Notes: generated from the letters alone by a model not told the origin. Counted from the stretch's first letter, positions 24,535 to 32,349 are shown. The stretch: DNA of 45,671 nucleotides from Thermoleophilia bacterium (GCA_025927685.1 JAICKX010000014.1:1-45671); one strand, 5' to 3'. Program-made: numbers and translations.

Positions 24535-25680
24535 ATGACCCGAGGACTGCTCATGTTCGCCGATTCCGTCCGGGATCCGGACCTCTTCTTCGCCACCGGG
24601 ATCTCGGTCGGCGACCCGTTCATCTACGTCGAGACGAACGGACAGCGCGTGATCGTGACGAGCGAGATCGAAGCCGACGCCGCGAGCCGCAACTCGCGGG
24701 CGACCGACGTCTGGCTCAACTCCAGGTTCGGCGCTCGCGAGCTGGTCGCGGGCGGCATGTCGTGGGACGACGCCCAGCTCGAGGTGCTCGACCGTGTCGT
24801 CGCCGAGCTCGGGCTGGACGAGGTCGTCGTGCCGCCGTCGTTCCCGGTCGTCTTCGCCGACCACCTGCGCGGCAAGGGCTTCACCGTGACGCCGGACCGG
24901 GACAGGTTCGAGCTTCGCCGGCGGTCGAAGGACGACTACGCGCTGGCCGGGATCCGCGCCGCCCAGCGGGCCACCGAGGCCGCGATGACACGCGTGGTGG
25001 AGGTGCTCGGCTCGTCGAGCCCGGGCGGAGCCGGCCTCGTGTTCGAGGGCGAGGACCTCACCGCCGAGCGGGTGCGGGCCGAGGTGATCGAGACGTTGCG
25101 CGCTCACGGCTGCGAGGGTGAGCCGCCGATCACGAGCCCGGGCCCGCAGGGGGCGTTCGTCCACGAGCTCGGCACCGGCCCCGTGCGGCCGGGCGAGTCG
25201 CTCATCGTCGACATCTTCCCGAGGCACGGGCAGTCCCGCTTCTGCGCCGACATGACGCGCACGTTCTGCTTCGGGGACGCCCCGGACGAGCTGCGGCGCA
25301 TGCACGCGACGGTGCTCGAGGCCGTGAAGCGGTCGACCGAGGCCATCCGCTCCGGCGTGAACGGGCGCAGCGTGTGGGAGGCCGCCTGTGACGTGATCGA
25401 GGCCGACGGCTACCGCACGCAGCGCAGCATGCCGAAGGGCGAGACCCTGGACGAGGACTTCTTCCACGGGCTCGGCCACGGTGTCGGACTCGAGGTGCAC
25501 GAGGCGCCCAGCATGGGCCTCTCCGGCGACGATCTGATCGCCGGCGACGTCGTCACGATCGAGCCCGGCGTCTACCGCAAGGGCTTCGGCGGCGTGCGGC
25601 TGGAGGACCTGGCCGTGGTCCAGGACGGCGGCGCCGAGGTGCTCACCGAGTTCGCCTACGACATGGAGATCCATGCCTAG
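24535..25680 (+). CDS. M24-family metallopeptidase (Xaa-Pro aminopeptidase-like)
   Basis: 381 residues with the creatinase-like N-terminal domain (1-130) and the pita-bread catalytic domain. All five metal ligands are visible: D226 (IVDIFPRHG), D239 (CADMTRTF), H315 (FHGLGHGVGLEVHE), E343 (VVTIEPGVY) and E357 (GVRLEDLAVV). It should cleave X-Pro bonds or similar peptides in the cytoplasm. ATG 24535 fits a leaderless start 6 nt after TAGCTT. The last 8 bp overlap the XRE/TPR regulator gene, so the two are made together. Confidence 0.9.
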   Translation: MTRGLLMFADSVRDPDLFFATGISVGDPFIYVETNGQRVIVTSEIEADAASRNSRATDVWLNSRFGARELVAGGMSWDDAQLEVLDRVVAELGLDEVVVPPSFPVVFADHLRGKGFTVTPDRDRFELRRRSKDDYALAGIRAAQRATEAAMTRVVEVLGSSSPGGAGLVFEGEDLTAERVRAEVIETLRAHGCEGEPPITSPGPQGAFVHELGTGPVRPGESLIVDIFPRHGQSRFCADMTRTFCFGDAPDELRRMHATVLEAVKRSTEAIRSGVNGRSVWEAACDVIEADGYRTQRSMPKGETLDEDFFHGLGHGVGLEVHEAPSMGLSGDDLIAGDVVTIEPGVYRKGFGGVRLEDLAVVQDGGAEVLTEFAYDMEIHA

Positions 25681-27001
25681 AGGCCGCACCGGCCCCCGGC
25701 CGGTCTTCCACGTGGACGACCCGGTCGCGGTCGGACGCCGGATCCGCCAGCTGCGCCAGCAGCACGGGCTCTCGCTGCGCCAGATCGCCGGCCCGGGCTG
25801 CTCGCCCGGCTACCTCTCGCGGGTGGAGCGCGGCCAGCGCGTGCCGTCCGTGAGCGTGATGGCCGACCTGGCCGAGAAGCTCGGCGTGACGCTCGAGGAC
25901 CTCGGTGGACGTGACATCCGCACCCGGATCCCGGAGACCCGCCTCCTCGACATCGAGCTCGCCGCACGCATGGGCGACGAGACCGCCCCCGACCAGGTGC
26001 GGCGGGCGCTCGAAGATGCGGACCGGATCGGCGATCGGCGGGCCGAGAGCCGGCTGCTCGAGGCGCTGGCGCACATCGCCGCGGAGGCCCGCCGAGACAG
26101 TGATGCGGCGCGCCTGTGCGAGGAGGCGATCCGCGCGGCTCCGTCCCCGGCGACGAGCCGGGCCCGTCCGGCGCTGCACGAGACGCTCGGCCGGGCGTAT
26201 GCCGGTCTGGGCCGGATGGACCGATCGGTCGAGGTTCTGCGCGGGGCGCTCGACGAGGCGCTCGCCGAGCCCACCGATCCCGGGCTCGCCGTCCGCTTCG
26301 GCGTACTTCTCGCCAGCGCGTACACCGACGCGGGCCAGCCCGACGACGCCTATCGGACGCTCGAGGCGATCACCGGCGTGCGCGACGTCCTGAGCGATCC
26401 GGTCTCGCTGGCGCGGCTCGAGTGGGCCATCTCCCGGGCGTACGCCGAGGACGGCGAGATCGATCTCGCCGAGCGCTACGCCCGCCGGGTCGTCGCGGCG
26501 CTCGAGTGCAGCGAGCACCTTCAGCTCCTCGGCCGCTCGCATGTGCTGCTCGGGAGCATCCTGCTCGACCGCGACCGGCACGCCGAGGCCGATGCGGAGC
26601 TGCGCCGCGCCACCGAGCTGCTCGAGCGCAGCAGCACGCCCGCACCGGAGCTGGCGCTCCTCGACTACGAGCGGTCGCGCTCGGCGCTCGTCGGCGGACG
26701 GCTCGACGAGGCCGACGAGCTGGCGAGGGCGGGGCTCGACCGGACCGGGACGACCGAGCCCGGGACAGCCGGGATGCTGTACACGCTTCTCGCCAAGATC
26801 GCGCTCGCGCGCGGCGAGCTCGAGGAGGCAAGGCGCCTGTGCCACGAGGCGGCGGGAGTGCTCGCGGGGACGGTGGCCGCGCACTACCTCGATGATGTGT
26901 GGCAGACGCTCGCCGACGTCGAGGAGACGGCCGGCAACCTGCCTGCGGCGCTCGCGGCGCTGCGCCGCGTCACCGCCGGCCGGCCGGCAACGCGCACCTA
27001 G
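25673..27001 (+). CDS. XRE-family HTH regulator with TPR domain
   Basis: 442 residues. An XRE-type HTH lies at about 18-75 (VGRRIRQLRQQHGLSLRQIA, then GYLSRVERGQRVPSVSVMAD). A long all-helical tail of TPR-like repeats covers about 95-435 (EALAHIAAEARRDSDAARLC, LHETLGRAYAGLGRMDRSVE, LLAKIALARGELEEARRLCH). HTH plus TPR is the architecture of peptide-sensing regulators (RRNPP) and of many actinobacterial regulators with unknown ligands. ATG 25673 lies inside the upstream peptidase gene. It converges with the GST gene (4-bp overlap). No small propeptide gene is seen beside it. Confidence 0.88.
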   Translation: MPRGRTGPRPVFHVDDPVAVGRRIRQLRQQHGLSLRQIAGPGCSPGYLSRVERGQRVPSVSVMADLAEKLGVTLEDLGGRDIRTRIPETRLLDIELAARMGDETAPDQVRRALEDADRIGDRRAESRLLEALAHIAAEARRDSDAARLCEEAIRAAPSPATSRARPALHETLGRAYAGLGRMDRSVEVLRGALDEALAEPTDPGLAVRFGVLLASAYTDAGQPDDAYRTLEAITGVRDVLSDPVSLARLEWAISRAYAEDGEIDLAERYARRVVAALECSEHLQLLGRSHVLLGSILLDRDRHAEADAELRRATELLERSSTPAPELALLDYERSRSALVGGRLDEADELARAGLDRTGTTEPGTAGMLYTLLAKIALARGELEEARRLCHEAAGVLAGTVAAHYLDDVWQTLADVEETAGNLPAALAALRRVTAGRPATRT

Positions 27002-27657
27002 CGCCTACCCGTGGGCGGGTGGACGATCACGCCCGCGAGCCGCGGGCGATCGTCCATCCGCCGCAGCCAGTCCTCGAGCCGCGGATAGCCCCCGTCGAGG
27101 GCGAGATGCTCGGCCAGGATGCGGTGGAAGCGCTCGTCGTCGTCATCGCGCAGCCAGAGGCCGTACTTGAGGAACGGGAACGCGGCGCAGTCAGCCGCCG
27201 AGAGCTCCTCGCCCAGCAGGTGGCTTCGGCCCTCGAGCAGCTCCTCGAAGAGCGCGAGCGACGCGCGCATCTCGGCAGCCAGGGCCTCGATCAGGACGTG
27301 GTCGGGCGCGTCTGCGTCGAGCTCCTCCTCGATCCTGTTCGGCGGCACCTTCCACACCCGGTTGAACCAGTCGACGAAGACGCGGGTCTCGGCCCGGCGG
27401 GCCGGGTCGGCGGGGAAGAGCGGCGGATCGGGGAAGCGTTCCTCGAGGTGCTCGATGATGCGGCTGGAGTCGGCGACCACGAAGCCCTCGTCGTCCAGGA
27501 CGGGGACGAGGTCCTGGCCGCTCACCTCGCGGATCGGCTCGCGGTCGGCCGGGTCGCACATGACGACCTCCGCCTCGACGCCCTTGTGGCCGAGCGCCAG
27601 CGCCACCCGCTCGACGTTCGTCGAGAACGGGATCGCGTAGACCCGAAGCCCGCTCAC
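26998..27657 (-). CDS. Glutathione S-transferase-fold protein
   Basis: 219 residues with an N-terminal thioredoxin-like domain (RVYAIPFSTNVERVALALGH; GQDLVPVLDDEGFVVADSSR; IIEHLEERFP) and a C-terminal helical domain. The Ser in PFSTNVERV occupies the usual catalytic Ser/Cys position. Actinobacteria mostly use mycothiol, so the thiol partner is uncertain. GTG 27657 overlaps the M16 protease stop by 4 bp, so it is the second gene of that operon. Confidence 0.88.
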   Translation of the reverse strand: MSGLRVYAIPFSTNVERVALALGHKGVEAEVVMCDPADREPIREVSGQDLVPVLDDEGFVVADSSRIIEHLEERFPDPPLFPADPARRAETRVFVDWFNRVWKVPPNRIEEELDADAPDHVLIEALAAEMRASLALFEELLEGRSHLLGEELSAADCAAFPFLKYGLWLRDDDDERFHRILAEHLALDGGYPRLEDWLRRMDDRPRLAGVIVHPPTGRR

Positions 27658-28916
27658 ACGTGGAGCAGGTCGAGGAAGCGCTGGTCGTCGTCGAACGGCC
27701 CGACGAGGCCGAAGTTGAGACCTTCCTGACGGATGGTGTCGCGGGCCAGCCGCTGGATGTCATCCGCGGTCACCGCCTCGATCCGCTCGAGCACCTCCTC
27801 GGGCTCGACGAGCCGGTCCTCCAGCGTCTCGCGTCGCAGGCCGAAGGCGAGCAGGCCGCGCGGGTCCTCGAGCTGGAGCACCAGACGGCCCTTCAGGAAG
27901 TTCTTCGTCCGGCGCAGCTCGTCGTCCTCGACCGGCTCGGCGGCGAGCTTGGCGAACTCGCCGACGATCGTCGAGACGGCCAGGTCGATGCGCTCGATGT
28001 CGACGCCGGCCTGGGAGAACAGGGTGCCCGCGTCGTGGTAGGACGAGTGGTGGCCGAAGACGTAGTAGGCGAGGCCCTGCCGCTCACGGACCTCGATGAA
28101 GAGCCGTGAGGACATCCCGCCGCCGAGGATCGCCGACATCACCTGCATGACGTAGCGGTCGGGGTGGTCGGTCGGGAGCCCGCGGACGCCGAGGCGCAGG
28201 TGGGCCTGGTCCGAGTCGCGCGTCTCGAGGCTGACACGGGCCGCGTCCTGCTTCACCTCCACGGGGGCATGCTCACCGGTGGAGCGGTCCTCGAGCGAGC
28301 CGAACTGCGACTCGACCTCCGAGAGGAAGTCACCGTTCACCGCCCCGGCGGCGCCGACGACGATCCGCCGCGGCGCGTACCAGGCGTCCAGGTAGTCGAG
28401 GAAGGTCTGCCGCCCGGCGGCGCGGATCGTCTCCTTGGTGCCGATGATGTCCCAGCCCAGCGGCTGGTCGCCGAAGAGCAGGTGGTCGTACACGCTGTCG
28501 ACGTGGTCGCGGGGCGTGTCGACGTACATGTTCAGCTCCTCGATGATGACGCCCTTCTCGCGTTCCAGCTCCTCAGCGTCGAACTTCGAGTGCAGGATCT
28601 GGTCGGCCAGGACGTCGAGTGCCAGCGTGCGGTGCTCGGCCGCGCACTTGATGTAGTAGCCGGTGTACTCCTTGCTCGTGAAGGCGTTGAACTCGCCCCC
28701 GATGCCGTCGACCTCGGCGGAGATGTCCTTGGCCGTCGGCCGCTTCTCCGTGCCCTTGAAGAACATGTGCTCGGCGAAGTGGGCAATGCCGTTGGTCTCC
28801 CTGGTCTCGTACCGGCTTCCGGCGGCGACCATCACCATCACCGCCACGGATTTTGCGGCAGGCATCGGTGCCGTCACGACGCGCAGCCCATTGTCAAGGG
28901 TCGTCTTCTGGTACAT
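27654..28916 (-). CDS. M16-family zinc protease (insulinase/processing peptidase type)
   Basis: 420 residues from ATG 28916. The inverted zinc motif HFAEH (H46, E49, H50) is followed about 76 residues later by the third ligand in VIIEELNMYVDTP. The C-terminal half contains the second M16 domain with GLPTDHPDRYVMQVMSAILG, GGGMSSRLFIEVRERQGLAYY and the R/Y pocket. Homologues (PqqL/YmxG-like) are peptidases, often next to pnp; here the neighbours are different. The open frame upstream overlaps the divergent methyltransferase. The start lies 9 nt from a shared bidirectional -10. Confidence 0.92.
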   Translation of the reverse strand: MYQKTTLDNGLRVVTAPMPAAKSVAVMVMVAAGSRYETRETNGIAHFAEHMFFKGTEKRPTAKDISAEVDGIGGEFNAFTSKEYTGYYIKCAAEHRTLALDVLADQILHSKFDAEELEREKGVIIEELNMYVDTPRDHVDSVYDHLLFGDQPLGWDIIGTKETIRAAGRQTFLDYLDAWYAPRRIVVGAAGAVNGDFLSEVESQFGSLEDRSTGEHAPVEVKQDAARVSLETRDSDQAHLRLGVRGLPTDHPDRYVMQVMSAILGGGMSSRLFIEVRERQGLAYYVFGHHSSYHDAGTLFSQAGVDIERIDLAVSTIVGEFAKLAAEPVEDDELRRTKNFLKGRLVLQLEDPRGLLAFGLRRETLEDRLVEPEEVLERIEAVTADDIQRLARDTIRQEGLNFGLVGPFDDDQRFLDLLHV

Positions 28917-28940
28917 GGCGGCGGTATCGTAGCCATCGCG
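28917..28940. promoter_or_regulatory. 24-bp bidirectional promoter, shared TATCGTA
   Basis: The whole divergent gap is 24 bp. TATCGTA (28925-28931) reads TATCGT rightward and TACGAT leftward. These -10-like hexamers end 10 nt and 9 nt from the GTG and ATG starts respectively. Both transcripts would be essentially leaderless. Confidence 0.5.
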
Positions 28941-29747
28941 GTGGGGAGCCCACGAGGCCGAAGCAGCGTCTTCGAGCCGGCCGCGGACCGGTACGACCGC
29001 GCCCGGCCGAGCTATCCGGAGCGGCTGTTCGACGACCTCGTCCGGATCGCGGGTCTCGCGCAGGGCGATTCCGTGCTCGAGGCCGGCTGCGCCACGGGCA
29101 AGGCGACGCGCCCGCTGGTCGAGCGCGGCCTCCGCGTGACGTGCGTCGAGCTGGGCCCGCGGCTGGCCGATCGTGCGGCGGCGGCGCTGGCCGGATACCG
29201 CACGGTCGAGGTCGTGCAGGCCGCGTTCGAGGAATGGGAGCCGCCGGCCGGCCGGCGGTTCGACCTGGTCGCGGCGGCGACCTCCTGGCACTGGATGGAC
29301 CCCGCCGTCAAGTACCGGCGGGCGTTCGACCTGCTCCGCCCGGGCGGGCATCTGGCGTTCTGGTCCGCGCAGCACGTCGTGCCCGAGGGCGGCGACCCGT
29401 TCTTCGCAGATCTCCAGGCCGTCTACGACGAGATCGGCGAGGGGGTGGTCGGCGGCGAGGGCTTCCCGCGCCCGGGCGGGCTCGCGGTCGAGTCGGGTGA
29501 GATCGAGCGGAGCGGGCTCTTCGACGTCGTGCACGCGGGCCACTACGACTGGGAGGTCGTGTACGACGCCGAGGGCTACATCGAGCTCCTCAAGACCTTC
29601 TCGGGTCACATCGCCATGCGGCCGTTGCAGCGCGAGCGGCTGTTCGGCGAGATCCGCCGCCGGCTCGCCGAGCGGCCCGATGGACGGCTGCGGCGGCACT
29701 GGGGCACCGTGCTGCATGTCGCCCGCCGGCGAGATGCCGAGAGCTGA
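28941..29747 (+). CDS. Class I SAM-dependent methyltransferase
   Basis: 268 residues from GTG 28941. It opens with FEPAADRYDRARPSYPERLF, typical of the Methyltransf_11/UbiE-like family. Motif I is VLEAGCATGKATRPL, followed by the acidic TCVELGPRLADRAA. The DLVAAATSWHWMDPAVKYRR block (post-motif I/II) is common in small-molecule methyltransferases of actinobacteria. The substrate is unknown. The upstream part of the same frame overlaps the divergent M16 gene and is discarded. Confidence 0.88.
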   Translation: MGSPRGRSSVFEPAADRYDRARPSYPERLFDDLVRIAGLAQGDSVLEAGCATGKATRPLVERGLRVTCVELGPRLADRAAAALAGYRTVEVVQAAFEEWEPPAGRRFDLVAAATSWHWMDPAVKYRRAFDLLRPGGHLAFWSAQHVVPEGGDPFFADLQAVYDEIGEGVVGGEGFPRPGGLAVESGEIERSGLFDVVHAGHYDWEVVYDAEGYIELLKTFSGHIAMRPLQRERLFGEIRRRLAERPDGRLRRHWGTVLHVARRRDAES

Positions 29748-29751
29748 CGAT

Positions 29752-29791
29752 CGGGGCCTGGCCCCCGGACGGCGCCGGGACCCATGGGGTC
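29752..29791. repeat. Two adjacent palindromes in a convergent gap
   Basis: CGGGGCCTGGCCCCCG (29752-29767) and GACCCATGGGGTC (29779-29791) lie between two converging genes. The first is a base-changed version of the palindrome CGGGGTCTGACCCCG at 38318-38332: a T:A pair is replaced by C:G, so pairing is kept. They may act as bidirectional terminators or as REP-like extragenic repeats. No U-tract follows. Confidence 0.5.
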
Positions 29792-30113
29792 ATCGGCTTG
29801 CGAGCGCTGTGATGGTCGCCCGGTTGGCCGCCCAGGCGGCGAAGAGGACGACTGCCCACGCCTCCCGCCCGGCCGCCCACAGCGCGACCGCCGCGGCGCC
29901 GAAGACGACGGCCTCGAACGCGATCCGCTGCCCTGCCGAGAGCGCCACCCGCGCCTTCGGCGAGCCGAACGTGGCCCAGAGCGCGATCCACACGGCGGGC
30001 GCGGCGATCGCGACGACCCAGCTCACGCCCCATCCCCAGTAGGCGAGCGCCGCGATGGCCGCCAGCTCCAGGAGGAACCGGAGCCCGAGGTTTGCCGCCT
30101 TCACCGCCTGCAT
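29790..30113 (-). CDS. YrdB-family (DUF2568) small membrane protein
   Basis: 107 residues with three to four hydrophobic segments: NLGLRFLLELAAIAALAYWG, WVVAIAAPAVWIALWATFGS, FEAVVFGAAAVALWAAG and VVLFAAWAANRATI. The GLRFLLELAA...YWG opening and the ALWATFGSPKA motif are typical of YrdB/DUF2568 proteins, whose function is unknown. ATG 30113 fits the family start; the longer open frame upstream is Arg/Ser-rich and not protein-like. Its start lies 10 nt from a shared bidirectional -10. Confidence 0.82.
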   Translation of the reverse strand: MQAVKAANLGLRFLLELAAIAALAYWGWGVSWVVAIAAPAVWIALWATFGSPKARVALSAGQRIAFEAVVFGAAAVALWAAGREAWAVVLFAAWAANRATITALASR

Positions 30114-30137
30114 GGGTGGCGGTACGGTAGTGGCGCG
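30114..30137. promoter_or_regulatory. 24-bp bidirectional promoter, shared TACGGTA
   Basis: TACGGTA (30123-30129) reads TACGGT rightward and TACCGT leftward. The hexamers end 9 nt and 10 nt from the start codons at 30138 (+) and 30113 (-). The gap length (24 bp) and geometry match the gap at 28917-28940. Confidence 0.45.
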
Positions 30138-30221
30138 ATGAGGGACACCATCATGCCGGTGCTCCGCGACCAGTCCGACCCGGAGGACATCCTGCGCCTG
30201 CGGGACGCGCTCAGGTCGTGA
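30138..30221 (+). CDS. Possible 27-residue small protein
   Basis: ATG 30138 to TGA 30221 encodes MRDTIMPVLRDQSDPEDILR followed by LRDALRS, a charged, probably helical peptide with no known relative to me. Support: it starts 9 nt after a -10-like TACGGT, in the same geometry as real leaderless genes here, and it fills the space between a divergent promoter and a convergent gene (11-bp overlap with the ECF gene). The evidence is weak because the frame is short. Confidence 0.35.
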   Translation: MRDTIMPVLRDQSDPEDILRLRDALRS

Positions 30222-31374
30222 GCTCGGCCAGGCGCCGCACGAGGAGCCGGCGCTCGGCATCGTCGTGGACGAGCTCGAGCGCCTGTCCGTAGGCCGCTCG
30301 CGCATCGTCGACGCGACCCAGCCGGCGCAGCAGCTCGCCCCGGGTCGCGTGCAGGTAGTGGTAGTCGCCGAGCTCCAGCCCGTCCACGATCGCGAGGCCG
30401 GCCTCGGGCCCCTGCGCCTCGGCGACCGCCACCGCCCGGCTCAGCTCGACGACCGCGGAGCCGGTGAGGCGTGAGAGCTCGCCGTAGAGCGCCGCGATCT
30501 CGTGCCAGTCGCGCGGCTCGTCGGCGTGGAGCGAGGCGATCGCCGCCTGCACGACGTAGGGCCCGCGGCCGCGCAGGGCGAGCGCCCTGTCGAGGAGCGC
30601 GCGACCGGCGGCGATCTGCTCCCGGTCCCAGCGTGAGCTGTCCTGATCCTCGAGGAGCACCACGTCGCCGCCCTCGAAGCGGGCATCGCGGCGGGCGTCG
30701 TGGAGCAGCATGAGCGCCACGACGCCGTGGACCTCCGGCTCGTCGGGCATGAGCTCCGCGAGCGCCGTCCCGAGCCGGAGCGCCTCGCCGGCCAGCTCGT
30801 TGCGGCCGCCGTAGCCGGCGTTGAAGATGAGGTAGACGACCGCGAGCACGGCCGTGAGCCGGTCGGGCAGGACGTCGTCGGGTGGCACCCGGAACGGGAT
30901 CCCGGCGGCGGCGATCTTGCGCTTGGCCCGCACCAGCCGCTGGGCCATCGTCGGCTCGGGGACGAGGAAGGCGCGCGCGATCTCGCCGGTGTCGAGCCCG
31001 CCCAGCGTCCGCAGGGTCAGCGCGACCTGGGCGTCGGTCGAGAGCGCCGGGTGGCAGCAGGTGAAGACGAGCTCCAGGCGCTCGTCGGGAAAGGTCGCCT
31101 CATCCATCGTGTCCTCCACCGCGTCCGGCACCTCGAGGAGCCGGGTCTTGCGAAGCAGGGTGCGGTCGCGGTTCAGGCGGTTGATCGCCCGGTTCCGGGC
31201 GGTGGTCGTGAGCCACGCGCCGGGGTTTCGGGGCTCGCCGTCTCGCGGCCACCGCTCGGCCGCGATCGCGAACGCCTCCTGGGCGGCCTCCTCGGCGAGG
31301 TCGAAGTCGCCGAGGAAGCCGATCAGGTTCGCCAGGACGCGGCCCCACTCCTCGCGGAACACCCGGTCGAGGAT
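30211..31374 (-). CDS. ECF42-type sigma factor with C-terminal TPR-like extension
   Basis: Sigma factor of about 387 residues. Region 2 is FREEWGRVLANLIGFLGDFD and LAEEAAQEAFAIAAERWP, region 4 is TLGGLDTGEIARAFLVPEPT, followed by a large helical extension (about 180-385) that in ECF42 replaces an anti-sigma. Its partner upstream is a DGPF/YCII protein, as known for ECF42. There is no ATG/GTG/TTG before the conserved opening LDRVFREEWG. GGAG (31386-31383) sits 8 nt before an ATC at 31374, which I propose as start; the first canonical start is GTG 31362, four codons later. Coupled to the YCII gene. Confidence 0.85.
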   Translation of the reverse strand: MLDRVFREEWGRVLANLIGFLGDFDLAEEAAQEAFAIAAERWPRDGEPRNPGAWLTTTARNRAINRLNRDRTLLRKTRLLEVPDAVEDTMDEATFPDERLELVFTCCHPALSTDAQVALTLRTLGGLDTGEIARAFLVPEPTMAQRLVRAKRKIAAAGIPFRVPPDDVLPDRLTAVLAVVYLIFNAGYGGRNELAGEALRLGTALAELMPDEPEVHGVVALMLLHDARRDARFEGGDVVLLEDQDSSRWDREQIAAGRALLDRALALRGRGPYVVQAAIASLHADEPRDWHEIAALYGELSRLTGSAVVELSRAVAVAEAQGPEAGLAIVDGLELGDYHYLHATRGELLRRLGRVDDARAAYGQALELVHDDAERRLLVRRLAELTT

Positions 31375-31376
31375 GG

Positions 31377-31736
31377 CTAGCGCTCCACCAGCGGGCGGAT
31401 CTCGATCGCGCCGCCCATGCTCGCGGCCGGGATCTTGGCGGCCAGCGCGATGGCCGCATCGAGGTCGCCGGCCTCGTAGAAGCCGTACCCGCCGATGGCC
31501 TCCTTGATCTCGGCGAACGGGCCGTCGGTCGTGAGCGTCGTCCCGTCCTTCACCTGGACGGTGGTCGCCGTCTCCGGGTGCTGCATCTGCTCCCCGCCGG
31601 GGGTGAAGCCGGGCGTCCGGTTGAGCTCGCCGTAGGCGGCGTAGACGGCGCCCTGCTCCTCCTGTGAGAGCGCGTCCCACTCGGGCGTGCCCGGGAGCGG
31701 CGTCGTGCCCTGGTAGATCAGAAGCATGTACTTCAT
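31377..31736 (-). CDS. DGPF-motif YCII-related protein, ECF42 partner
   Basis: 119 residues starting MKYMLLIYQG and containing the diagnostic DGPF motif (TTDGPFAEIKEAIGGYGFYE). DGPF/YCII-related proteins are encoded next to ECF42 sigma factors and are regulated by them; their biochemical role is unclear. ATG 31736 has a strong Shine-Dalgarno (AAGGAGGG), unlike the leaderless genes around it. A -10-like TACTGT (31800-31795) gives a leader of about 50 nt. Its TAG stop ends 2 nt before the proposed sigma start. Confidence 0.9.
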   Translation of the reverse strand: MKYMLLIYQGTTPLPGTPEWDALSQEEQGAVYAAYGELNRTPGFTPGGEQMQHPETATTVQVKDGTTLTTDGPFAEIKEAIGGYGFYEAGDLDAAIALAAKIPAASMGGAIEIRPLVER

Positions 31737-31798
31737 CGTTCCCTCCTTCGGGGTGCGGTCGTGGGTACGACAAACGGCGCACCGCGAATTCGACACAG

Positions 31799-31804
31799 TA
31801 GGCT
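31799..31804 (+). promoter_or_regulatory. -10 of acetyltransferase gene, touching a divergent -10
   Basis: TAGGCT ends 8 nt before ATG 31813 and shares its TA with the leftward TACTGT (31800-31795) of the DGPF gene. The two divergent promoters therefore overlap. Confidence 0.35.
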
Positions 31805-31812
31805 GCGCCGCC

Positions 31813-32328
31813 ATGGACGTCCGGCTCGTGCCGTTCGGCGAGCGCCACCTGCCCGGTTTCGAGGGGATGCTCGACGACCCCGACGTGAAGCGGTTCACGC
31901 GCCTTCCCGTCCCGACGCCGCCCGGGTTCCCGCGCACGTGGCTCGACCGCTACGAGCAGGGCCGCCGCGACGGCACGAGCGACGCCTTCGCCGTCGAGGA
32001 CGAGGCGGGTGAGTTCCTGGGATGCGTCATGGCGTTCGGCATCGAGGCCGACGCGCGCACCGGCGAGCTCGGCTACCTCGTCGCGCCGGCGGCTCGCGGG
32101 CGGGGCGTCGCAACGGCGGCCCTTCGCCTGCTGACGGAGTGGGGGTTCGACGAGCGCGGGCTGCTTCGACTCGAGCTCATGATCAGCGTCGGGAACGTCG
32201 CGTCCAAAGTGGTCGCCGAGCGGGCCGGCTACGTCAAGGAGGGCGTGCTGCGCTCGCTCTACGTGAAGGAGGGCCTGCGTGAGGACCACGAGCTCTGGTC
32301 GTGCCTTCCGAGCGACCGGTCGCGGTGA
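31813..32328 (+). CDS. GNAT-family N-acetyltransferase (RimJ/RimL type)
   Basis: 171 residues. It begins MDVRLVPFGERHLPGFEGML and has the acetyl-CoA loop APAARGRGVATAALRLLTEW (motif A), preceded by GELGYLV. The NVASKVVAERAGYVKEGVLR block near the C-terminus is typical of RimJ/RimL-like enzymes that acetylate protein N-termini or small amines. The substrate is unknown. The start at 31813 fits both the family and the leaderless -10; the open frame before it is not conserved. Confidence 0.88.
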   Translation: MDVRLVPFGERHLPGFEGMLDDPDVKRFTRLPVPTPPGFPRTWLDRYEQGRRDGTSDAFAVEDEAGEFLGCVMAFGIEADARTGELGYLVAPAARGRGVATAALRLLTEWGFDERGLLRLELMISVGNVASKVVAERAGYVKEGVLRSLYVKEGLREDHELWSCLPSDRSR

Positions 32329-32349
32329 CCTGTCACCCGGTCGTGAGTG

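Noticed and set aside
29228-29260. GGAAT ... GTT inside the methyltransferase as another SigR promoter
   Set aside because: The spacing is 22 bp instead of 18 and it lies within a coding region far from a start codon.
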